From a virus: a DNA stretch of 20,058 nucleotides. The DNA lies in the IMG/VR virus record IMGVR_UViG_3300030104_004886, positions 1 to 20,058 of that record. One strand, written 5' to 3'. The notes under the pieces were generated by a model. It was not told where the DNA came from and searched no databases. It worked only from the letters and a program-made list of their open reading frames with translations. Shown here piece by piece: positions 15,412-20,058 of this stretch. Both the position numbers and the translations under genes were made by a program. Numbering within the stretch: position 1 is the first letter of the stretch; the number at the start of each line of letters is the position of its first letter.

Positions 15412-15450
15412 ACACCCTTCGGGGTGTCGTTCTGGGGATGATCTCCCAGA
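15412..15450 (+). other. Two adjacent RNA hairpins between cassette genes 1 and 2
   Basis: ACACCC-TTCG-GGGTGT (15412-15427) is a perfect six-base stem closed by C(UUCG)G, an unusually stable tetraloop. It is followed by TCTGGG...CCCAGA (15431-15450), a second six-base stem with an eight-base loop. Neither is followed by a T run, so they do not look like a classical intrinsic terminator. They may stabilise or process the mRNA, attenuate transcription or reduce downstream expression. Confidence 0.55.
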
Positions 15451-15477
15451 CCTGATGATGGCAGATCCATTGAATTT

Positions 15478-15494
15478 TCAGAAAGGCAAGTATG
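15478..15494 (+). promoter_or_regulatory. Repeated translation leader, copy 2
   Basis: TCAGAAAGGCAAGTATG, ending in the ATG of the second cassette gene. Identity with copy 1 extends upstream in part: AGATCCATT and an AATTTT/AATTAATTT stretch lie before each copy, so a longer leader seems to have been duplicated. Confidence 0.75.
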
Positions 15495-15677
15495 AGAATC
15501 AAAGACATGGACACGCAAAGTTTAAAAAAACAGGAATCTGATATTTCTGAGGTACTGCACTTTGCTTGTGATAGAGGTGACAAAATCGATGCATACTTTG
15601 ATCGTCGCTTAAACTTAATTCGGTCTGAATTAAAAAAAAGGAGAAGCGACGCAGAAAAACAAATATCCAATCTCTAA
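15492..15677 (+). CDS. 61-residue helical cassette protein 2, function unknown
   Basis: Begins MRIKDMDTQSLKKQESDISEV; highly charged and predicted to be almost all helical, with a coiled-coil-like second half (RRLNLIRSELKKRRSDAEKQ) rich in Arg and Lys. One cysteine (C26). The start has the conserved leader. The protein could bind nucleic acid or a host factor because of its charge, but no family is recognised. It shares AT-richness with genes 1 and 3 of the cassette (about 37 percent G+C over 15481-15540 by hand count). Confidence 0.7.
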   Translation: MRIKDMDTQSLKKQESDISEVLHFACDRGDKIDAYFDRRLNLIRSELKKRRSDAEKQISNL

Positions 15678-15683
15678 AAACAC

Positions 15684-15700
15684 TCAGAAAGGCAATTATG
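15684..15700 (+). promoter_or_regulatory. Repeated translation leader, copy 3
   Basis: TCAGAAAGGCAATTATG, ending in the ATG of the third cassette gene and placed seven bases after the stop of gene 2. The sequence upstream of the shared 17 bases differs from copies 1 and 2. Confidence 0.75.
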
Positions 15701-15979
15701 AAAAAGAAAAATTTTAATGATTCAAATGATTCCAAAAGAATCGAACTTGCCAGAAAGTTAAGGGACAGAACAGTATCAACCAATTATGAAGAAGGAATTG
15801 TTGAAAAGTATTTCAAGCCCTATGGCAAAAAAGCTGAAGCCGATTTGGAATTTGTTGAATTCAGAAAATTAGTTGATAGAAACAAAGGTCGTAAAACAGG
15901 CTGGTTGAACAGTTCAGGACATACCATCAATGGCCTGATGGAAGCAATGTTTGGATGGGCTGAAGTAGGAGAAAAATGA
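15698..15979 (+). CDS. 93-residue cassette protein 3, function unknown
   Basis: Starts MKKKNFNDSNDSKRIELARK; basic, mostly helical, with YEEGIVEKYFKPYGKKAEAD in the middle and a Gly-containing C-terminal part (GRKTGWLNSSGHTINGLMEAMFGW). No membrane span. The start carries leader copy 3; the TGA overlaps the ATG of the regulator gene as ATGA, so the two are translationally coupled and probably act together. I recognise no family. Such a pair (unknown small protein plus HTH protein) could be an antirepressor/repressor or toxin/antitoxin arrangement, but nothing in the sequence decides this. Confidence 0.75.
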   Translation: MKKKNFNDSNDSKRIELARKLRDRTVSTNYEEGIVEKYFKPYGKKAEADLEFVEFRKLVDRNKGRKTGWLNSSGHTINGLMEAMFGWAEVGEK

Positions 15980-16251
15980 CTGACCTAAAACACATACGGA
16001 AAGCACTGGGCATCAGCCGGACTGAGGTCTGCAAAGCCACTGGGGTTTCCTACAATACATGGAAGCACTGGGATGACGGGGATCGAAGGACTCCAGGATA
16101 CGCCTGGACGCTGTTGTATCTCCATCATCTGGTGAAGACTGACCGTGTCAATCTGTTCCCGTATCCCTTTAATGGAGATCAGTCCCTGTCATGGCAATCT
16201 AAACAATCCCTCCAACGGATCGTCGCAACGGCTGATTCCAGGGCCGACTAG
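15976..16251 (+). CDS. Helix-turn-helix DNA-binding regulator
   Basis: A 91-residue protein whose first half has an XRE/lambda-repressor-like helix-turn-helix: LKHIRKALGISRTEVCKATG (residues 4-23), then VSYNTWKHWDDGDRRTPGYA as recognition helix and following turn, then a helix WTLLYLHHLVK. The C-terminal 40 residues are not recognised; the last 17 or so are encoded antisense to the 3' end of terL (overlap 16199-16251). It is coupled to cassette gene 3 (ATGA), with AGGAG before the ATG. Its G+C content (about 53 percent over 16021-16080) is near that of the late genes, unlike the AT-rich genes before it. It probably regulates the cassette promoter and perhaps the facing late genes. Confidence 0.8.
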   Translation: MTDLKHIRKALGISRTEVCKATGVSYNTWKHWDDGDRRTPGYAWTLLYLHHLVKTDRVNLFPYPFNGDQSLSWQSKQSLQRIVATADSRAD

Positions 16252-17623
16252 CCCCTGCCAACACACCGGACACGCTACCAAAGGTCAGAACAAAAGCGTC
16301 AGCGAAGTCCGGTGACCCCCTTCCTCCCAACCGTTTCCGCATTTCATCCTTCGTTTCCAGTTTGATCCTTCCGGTGGAGTCAAATGAATACCGTGGGGAG
16401 CATAATTCATACATCAGACGGTTATCACGGGGTATTTTACAGTCCCGTGCTTCAAACCATTCCTTGGCCTGATGCCACAATTCACACCTCAGATTTTTAT
16501 ACATCTGGTTCAGGGACGCTGATTCCCCCGTATTGATGCCGACAATCGGCATTCCTAACTCTGAGCCACGGTCACACACTGATGCGCCCAAACCGACCAC
16601 ATCTGCACAAATAGCATCAGGACCATCACCCTCCTGGAGTGCCTTTTCATATTCCTGGTAGACTGCGCCCGTCAACGCCATGGTGTCCTGATTCGACCAG
16701 AATTTGATGGGTTCCAGGACCGTGTTTCCCTGACGCTTGCAAAGTGCTGATTTATCAGTCCCAAAACGTGCGATGTCCAGCCCCCAGATGGTTCGACCTC
16801 CAGTCGGTTCGACATCACGGGTCACTGCACTTTCAACGATTTCATTTGAGATCAGGGTGTCCTCAGAAGTCTCAGGAAACTCTCCAAGGCAACGGATACG
16901 GAAAGTCTGGCTGTCCCTACCGTAACGGTCCTCCAGTTCTGTCACAAAGTCCTTGGAGACCCGTGGAGAGTCCTCTGAAGAAACAGTGCGGAGCCACCAC
17001 TTGTCGGCAAGCCGTGTAAAAGCATCATAGAAGTATCCCTCCGGTCTGGTCGGGTTCCCCAGGAGGATCAGAGTCGCATTTTCAGAGGATAAAGATCCAC
17101 CAGCCGATTCAAACGTGGCACTGGAAATTATGCTACTTTCGTCAGCAATCAGGAGCGTCCTTGGGCTATGAATACCCTGGAGCGATTCCGGAGATTCCGG
17201 CCTGGAAGTACGACACGAAATGAAGCTCCCAGACGGGTCAGCCTTCAAAACAATCCGGTCACTGGAAACCTCAAACAGATTCTTCAGGGCCGGAGGAAGA
17301 TTGTTCAACTGGGACTTCAGTTCCGCAAAAAGCGCATCAAACAACTGGGCCGATGTCGGAGCCGTCAGGACCGTCTTCTGGGGGTATTGACAGATGATGT
17401 TATGGAGTGCAATCCAGGAAGCCGTAGTCGATTTTCCGACTCCATGACCTGACTTGACTGCACAAAGCCTTCGACCAGAATTAGGGTTCCCACACTTCGG
17501 AAGGCTGGCTTCCATAAGTTCCCTTTGCCATGGGTCCGGTTCACACTCCAGAATGTCCCTGACAAAACTGACGGGGTCATCTGAATACTTGTCAATGAAC
17601 TCAGTGAAAAGCGTGGTTGCCAT
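16199..17623 (-). CDS. terL: Terminase large subunit (ATPase and nuclease)
   Basis: A 474-residue packaging motor protein. The ATPase half shows Walker A SGHGVGKST (58-66), Walker B LLIADE (157-162, D161 and E162) and the coupling motif LGNP (188-191). The RNase H-like nuclease half shows GLDIARFG (D283), ICADVVGLG (D341) and SPDFADAF (D439/D442). It cuts concatemeric DNA and pumps it through the portal. The frame is open to 17764, but the upstream part would lie in the signal-peptide gene and is not family-like; the ATG at 17623 begins MATTLFTEFIDKYSDDP, normal for the family, with AGGACGGG just upstream. It overlaps the previous gene by 23 bases and is separated from the portal by a plus-strand cassette. 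Confidence 0.95.
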   Translation of the reverse strand: MATTLFTEFIDKYSDDPVSFVRDILECEPDPWQRELMEASLPKCGNPNSGRRLCAVKSGHGVGKSTTASWIALHNIICQYPQKTVLTAPTSAQLFDALFAELKSQLNNLPPALKNLFEVSSDRIVLKADPSGSFISCRTSRPESPESLQGIHSPRTLLIADESSIISSATFESAGGSLSSENATLILLGNPTRPEGYFYDAFTRLADKWWLRTVSSEDSPRVSKDFVTELEDRYGRDSQTFRIRCLGEFPETSEDTLISNEIVESAVTRDVEPTGGRTIWGLDIARFGTDKSALCKRQGNTVLEPIKFWSNQDTMALTGAVYQEYEKALQEGDGPDAICADVVGLGASVCDRGSELGMPIVGINTGESASLNQMYKNLRCELWHQAKEWFEARDCKIPRDNRLMYELCSPRYSFDSTGRIKLETKDEMRKRLGGRGSPDFADAFVLTFGSVSGVLAGASRPWNQPLRRSVGGIV

Positions 17624-17903
17624 AGATTCCCGTCCTGCATAAGTGGGTGGCCTGGATGAACCATTGGGTGTTGTTATCCCTGGAGTAAAGATCCTCAAAA
17701 GAAAACCGTTCCCGTGTGAGGTCCAAAATACAGTCGCAGACCTCAACCTCAAAAAACGGATCAACCCCAGGATTTCGCTTCATGGTCGTTTCAAAACAGA
17801 CTGACCACATGGTCCTAATGTGGTTGGTGTTGTATGTCCCCGTAAAGTTATCAGCAAACAATGATGATGCCGTAAAAAAGAGGACCAGGATTAATTTTTT
17901 CAT
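17601..17903 (-). CDS. Secreted four-cysteine protein, function unknown
   Basis: A 100-residue protein with a clear signal peptide: MKKLILVLFFTASSLFA, cleavage expected after A17. The mature 83 residues have four cysteines (C36, C56, C58, C89), including a CDC motif, and should be oxidised in the periplasm; no lipobox is present. The start at 17903 is supported by an ATGA overlap with the upstream gene; a longer frame to 17951 would hide the signal peptide. I do not know a function. A phage-encoded exported protein between terS and terL is odd for a packaging block; it might modify the host envelope, as in superinfection exclusion, or be carried by lysis. Confidence 0.8.
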   Translation of the reverse strand: MKKLILVLFFTASSLFADNFTGTYNTNHIRTMWSVCFETTMKRNPGVDPFFEVEVCDCILDLTRERFSFEDLYSRDNNTQWFIQATHLCRTGIYGNHAFH

Positions 17904-18394
17904 GGTTCCATAAGTTCTGAGATTGGTTTTAATTGATGATTCGGAATCCAAAATGCCCTGTTTGTTGTCCCATTGTTATCATGGAACCAATCTTTGCGTG
18001 TGAAGGCATAACTGGAAGGCATGAACCCCTGGATGACATACTCACCAAAACTGCCAGTGACCAGGACATAAAAATGGAAATCCTTGTCAGTTGATTTAAT
18101 GAACAACTGATAGTTCGACTTCCGACGGGTACGGACCTCAATGTTCCGGCCTACATCCGTACCCCAATGGCTGGTCATTCCCGTGTGATACTGGTTCAGA
18201 CACTTCGACACTGCTAACTCCCCCAATGCTCCCTCAACCGCATTGCTCCAAAGCCCCTCAGACGAAGGATCATTGTGTCTCCGCATATAAACCTCCAGGA
18301 TCTTCTTCCGGTCCTCAGACTTTCCAATCTCACGGATCTGACGCTGAATCCCGACCATCGCCCCAATCTGGATCTCAGCTAGACTCAAACTCAC
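17900..18394 (-). CDS. PD-(D/E)XK nuclease-like phage protein
   Basis: A 164-residue protein if it starts at GTG (18394-18392), giving MSLSLAEIQIGAMVGIQRQI, which resembles the usual beginning of this phage family as I remember it. The frame is open to 18574, and an ATG at 18358 is an alternative. A helix EGALGELAVSK (E59 in GE) is followed by TDVGRNIEVRTR (D80, E86, R88) and strands FIKSTD and FHFYVLVTG: the layout of a PD-(D/E)XK nuclease core, with Arg where Lys is common. It may be an endonuclease acting in recombination or packaging, or an inactive relative. It overlaps the upstream gene by about 20 bases and the secreted protein by ATGA. Confidence 0.65.
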   Translation of the reverse strand: MSLSLAEIQIGAMVGIQRQIREIGKSEDRKKILEVYMRRHNDPSSEGLWSNAVEGALGELAVSKCLNQYHTGMTSHWGTDVGRNIEVRTRRKSNYQLFIKSTDKDFHFYVLVTGSFGEYVIQGFMPSSYAFTRKDWFHDNNGTTNRAFWIPNHQLKPISELMEP

Positions 18395-18614
18395 GGACGG
18401 TGTGCCAGAGGTAGATGTTGACTTCTCTGTTTCTGGGTTCTGGAAGCTGGAGGACTCCATACTTTTCTGGGGGCATACACTCCTGGAGCCAATTGGTAAG
18501 TCGGGTTGCGTCCACAACGGAATCACATTTTGTGAGACTGGAGCCGTGTGACCGGATTTGATGTTTGATGTCATTCAGAGTCTTTTGGTCAGGTCTGTAG
18601 TTCTTCACGCTCAT
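18375..18614 (-). CDS. 79-residue protein, function unknown
   Basis: The protein begins MSVKNYRPDQKTLNDIKHQI and ends in a beta-like part, PRNREVNIYLWHTVREFESS. Two cysteines (CDS and QECM). The ATG at 18614 is inside the end of the upstream gene (26-base overlap); the frame is open to 18722, but that extension is antisense-free, very Arg/Ser/Leu-rich and looks like the other frame of the previous gene. No family is recognised. It belongs to a chain of overlapping small genes between the terminase subunits. Confidence 0.65.
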   Translation of the reverse strand: MSVKNYRPDQKTLNDIKHQIRSHGSSLTKCDSVVDATRLTNWLQECMPPEKYGVLQLPEPRNREVNIYLWHTVREFESS

Positions 18615-18810
18615 AATAAGCAAAACGTGGGGTAGGGATCGGAGAGACCTCATTGAGCGCATTCTTTGCGCCACGGATTCCCTCCGTGATGAAGGAGTCA
18701 ATGTGAGACTCAGGCATCGCATTCAGGTAGGACTGGGCCAAACGGATCGCACGGATTAGTTGGTCGTTGGACATATTGCCTTTCAGGATGATGTGTGTGG
18801 GGTAGGACAT
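18589..18810 (-). CDS. 73-residue helical protein, function unknown
   Basis: Begins MSYPTHIILKGNMSNDQLIRA and is predicted to be mainly helical up to residue 55, then polar. The ATG at 18810 is chosen because a G run (six G on the mRNA) lies six bases upstream; the frame is open to 18879, but that part is coded by the low-complexity G/C tract. The G run lies in the 3' arm of a strong hairpin, so translation may be controlled (see the hairpin at 18817-18841). No family is recognised. The C-terminal end, RFAYYEREELQT, overlaps the next gene. Confidence 0.65.
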   Translation of the reverse strand: MSYPTHIILKGNMSNDQLIRAIRLAQSYLNAMPESHIDSFITEGIRGAKNALNEVSPIPTPRFAYYEREELQT

Positions 18811-18816
18811 ATGCCA

Positions 18817-18841
18817 CCCCCCGTAAATGGAGGACGGGGGG
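18817..18841 (-). promoter_or_regulatory. Hairpin covering a ribosome-binding site
   Basis: On the minus-strand RNA, CCCCCCGU (18841-18834) pairs perfectly with ACGGGGGG (18824-18817) around a nine-base loop. The G run is the only Shine-Dalgarno-like sequence before the ATG at 18810. A G-rich tract upstream (GGGAGGGGGAGGG, 18860-18848) could pair with the same C run and release the ribosome-binding site. Whether the two forms switch is inference. Confidence 0.5.
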
Positions 18842-19082
18842 GCTAAACCCTCCCCCTCCCTCAGAAATGGGCCTTCCACCTGGAAAAGCCCGAAGGTTCA
18901 CCCCCCTCCAGTGGTGATCAACCACTTGATCGACTTGGGGAACCCGTTGAAATTGTTGCATATCCGAAGCATCACGGTTCATCTGGTGTTGTCATGTGGT
19001 GATTGCTTGGCATAAGTTTACATAATATGAACGGGCGCATAGGCACGGCTGAGTTCTGGTGCAAAGGTGCGTCTGAACTCAC
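18842..19082. other. Gap without a convincing gene between small-gene blocks
   Basis: No frame here looks like a conserved protein; those present include a 22-codon frame (18972-19040) and a longer one that runs through the G/C tract. Inverted repeats are present: GGGC-n-TTCC/GGAA-nn-GCCC (18869-18891, imperfect) and AGTGGT-GATCA-ACCACT (18910-18926, perfect six-base stem). This could be a regulatory or packaging-related region between the terminase subunits; no promoter is obvious. Confidence 0.4.
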
Positions 19083-19268
19083 TCACCCCCACAATCCTCC
19101 CAGCTTCACATACTTATTCCCCCGTAACCTCACTGCTTTCTTCCTCTTCTTCTTTCGTTGTTCACCATACCGTAGAACTCTGTAGCCCCATCGTTCATGG
19201 TGCCTGATGGAATACAGGCACTCCGGTGATACCCCCAGATATTCCGCTTCCAGTTCTTCCAGTGTCAT
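19083..19268 (-). CDS. 61-residue basic protein, function unknown
   Basis: Begins MTLEELEAEYLGVSPECLYSI, an acidic helix with a possible short helix-turn-helix-like segment, then a strongly basic part (GEQRKKKRKKAVRLRGNKYVK) that could bind nucleic acid. Its ATG overlaps the TGA of the upstream gene as ATGA. It is the last of three small genes that follow terS before the gap at 18842-19082. No family is recognised; a DNA- or RNA-binding role is inference from charge. Confidence 0.6.
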   Translation of the reverse strand: MTLEELEAEYLGVSPECLYSIRHHERWGYRVLRYGEQRKKKRKKAVRLRGNKYVKLGGLWG

Positions 19269-19471
19269 TCCAGGTCAAACTTCATCATGGTCTGTTCATT
19301 GAGCCATAAATCCACTTTCTTCTCCAACTCCCTGCATCGTATCAACAGATCAGGACTTCGGTGTTTGAAGTATTGTTTCTGGACTTCCCTCATGCGCTTC
19401 ACTAAGACTCTGAACTGATCACCTTCCTGCATTTTTACTCCTATTGCATTCACCCATTGTTCATCCTTCAT
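19265..19471 (-). CDS. 68-residue helical protein, function unknown
   Basis: Begins MKDEQWVNAIGVKMQEGDQF and is almost entirely predicted helix with alternating charge (LVKRMREVQKQYFKH, then LLIRCRELEKKVDLWL), suggesting a coiled-coil hairpin. The ATG lies within the end of the upstream gene (11-base overlap), and the stop overlaps the next gene by ATGA. No family is recognised. It lies close to terS and may be part of packaging or of a small accessory complex. Confidence 0.65.
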   Translation of the reverse strand: MKDEQWVNAIGVKMQEGDQFRVLVKRMREVQKQYFKHRSPDLLIRCRELEKKVDLWLNEQTMMKFDLE

Positions 19472-19745
19472 TTTCGGTGTACCTCATCTGAGGATCATAT
19501 TGTGGTTTCGCTTCATACTCTTCACTACGGGTCTGTTCCACCCATGACTGGTCGCTCATCCTAAGAACCAGTTGCTGACGTTGATGGACCATCTCCGTGA
19601 TCTCTTTGACCTTGCCCATATCAATTCCCCGAAGGTGATCGGGCTGTATGACCTTCGCCTTCCGAAGATCCACAATCATGTCCAGGATGTCATCAAGTGC
19701 ATCCAGTTGTTCCAGGTTCAGGACCAGCCTAAAGTTCTTCTGCAT
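19461..19745 (-). CDS. 94-residue helical protein, function unknown
   Basis: Begins MQKNFRLVLNLEQLDALDDI. The first two thirds are predicted helical with heptad-like leucines (LEQLDALDDILDMIVDL); the last third (about 66-94) is polar with Glu, Gln and Tyr, and probably disordered. It overlaps the 3' end of terS by 17 bases. No family is recognised. The short overlapping genes in this block share the same mode of translation. Confidence 0.65.
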   Translation of the reverse strand: MQKNFRLVLNLEQLDALDDILDMIVDLRKAKVIQPDHLRGIDMGKVKEITEMVHQRQQLVLRMSDQSWVEQTRSEEYEAKPQYDPQMRYTENEG

Positions 19746-20058
19746 CCAGTTTCTTCGGCTCTGGAGTGATGTTGATTGCGTTCTTCTTCATCCGGTCCTG
19801 GAGCGCATTCAAGTGCATCTGAGTCGCATCCTGGACAACCATGTTGATGTTTTGTTGCTGTCCGAAATCAACGGGTGAATACTTCTCAGCCACCCATTGC
19901 TTGGCATTGATCACGGTCTTAGCAGACGCTGGATCAATCTGACCCATCTCCAGCTTCTTCCGGATGTCATCGATCTCATAGACAGTCATTTGGGCATAGG
20001 CTGACTTGGCTTGCTGATACATCCCCTTGAGAGTTGGATCAGAGATTATTTTGTTGTA
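19729..20058 (-). CDS. terS: Terminase small subunit, C-terminal part (cut by window edge)
   Basis: The frame is open through the right edge with no stop, so the ATG at 20022 is probably internal: the residues before it (DPTLKG just before MYQQAK) continue the same pattern. The end has INAKQWVAEKYSPVDFGQQQNI, which matches the common C-terminal motif of phage TerS proteins, (T/A)(R/K)-x-W-x-(A/x)-x-K-x-x-P-x-x-(Y/F)G. TerS recognises the packaging start and loads TerL. The preceding helical part (AKSAYAQMTVYEIDDIRKKLEMG in parts) fits the oligomerisation region. The N-terminal DNA-binding domain is outside the window. Confidence 0.75.
   Translation of the reverse strand, partial: YNKIISDPTLKGMYQQAKSAYAQMTVYEIDDIRKKLEMGQIDPASAKTVINAKQWVAEKYSPVDFGQQQNINMVVQDATQMHLNALQDRMKKNAINITPEPKKLDAEEL

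Noticed and set aside
15412-15427. Intrinsic terminator for cassette gene 1
   Set aside because: The hairpin is good but no T run follows, so it is reported as an RNA structure only.
15356-15783. Minus-strand frames (104 and 94 residues) antisense to the cassette
   Set aside because: Phe/Ser/Leu-rich products come from reading Lys/Glu-rich genes backwards; the plus-strand genes have conserved leaders and a promoter.
17624-17764. N-terminal extension of terL to 17764
   Set aside because: The added 47 residues are coded within the signal-peptide gene in another frame and do not look like a terminase; ATG 17623 has a better context.
18848-18860. G-quadruplex on the minus strand
   Set aside because: Only three G tracts of three or more are present, so a standard four-tract quadruplex cannot form from this sequence alone.
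18710-18982. 90-residue minus-strand frame
   Set aside because: It runs through the G/C tract and the hairpin and overlaps the better gene at 18589-18810 in another frame; the translation is rich in Gly, Pro, His and Arg without a protein-like pattern.
18972-19040. 22-codon minus-strand frame in the gap
   Set aside because: No Shine-Dalgarno, no coupling to neighbours and no motif; kept only as a note.

Overview
This window looks like the structural half of a tailed double-stranded DNA phage genome, probably a podovirus-like marine phage. The case rests on gene content and order. Reading right to left on the minus strand it holds a small terminase subunit (cut by the right edge), a block of small genes, the large terminase, portal, scaffold, an SU10/DUF5309-type major capsid protein, a head-tail adaptor, tail-fibre genes, a lysis block and a large tail protein. 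No integrase, tRNA, CRISPR array or insertion sequence was seen. The LamG-rich fibre and cupredoxin-like fold resemble proteins I associate with environmental marine phages. The host cannot be named from this sequence.

Layout. 19083-20058: terS 3' part and three overlapping small minus-strand genes. 18811-19082: no convincing gene, but several inverted repeats, one covering the ribosome-binding region of the next gene. 17601-18810: four small minus-strand genes, including a PD-(D/E)XK-like protein and a secreted four-cysteine protein. 16199-17623: terL. 15110-16251: a four-gene PLUS-strand cassette with its own sigma70-type promoter, AT-rich except for its last gene, three copies of one translation leader, and a helix-turn-helix regulator whose 3' end overlaps terL tail to tail. 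8884-15028: head and connector genes on the minus strand (portal, a 42-codon membrane ORF, an 88-residue protein, scaffold, capsid, small protein, adaptor, two small virion proteins). 3477-8874: a collar fibre with HxH metal-binding repeats and a 1506-residue mosaic fibre. 2067-3474: the lysis block (two membrane proteins, a small helical protein, a 19-residue CxxC micro-ORF, an M15 peptidase). 1-2067: a large tail protein and the start of another gene.

Working model. TerS and TerL package DNA through the portal into a shell built from capsid and scaffold. The adaptor and the 649-residue protein complete the neck and tail. The collar and LamG fibres bind the host. The holin-like proteins and M15 endolysin release progeny. 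Minus-strand genes are tightly packed, with ATGA, TAATG or TGATG junctions, so they are probably translated from long polycistronic mRNAs. The plus-strand cassette is the clearest exception: it is transcribed against the late genes, has operator-like repeats around its promoter, and ends in a regulator gene. It behaves like a moron or control cassette and is the best candidate for something not yet described.
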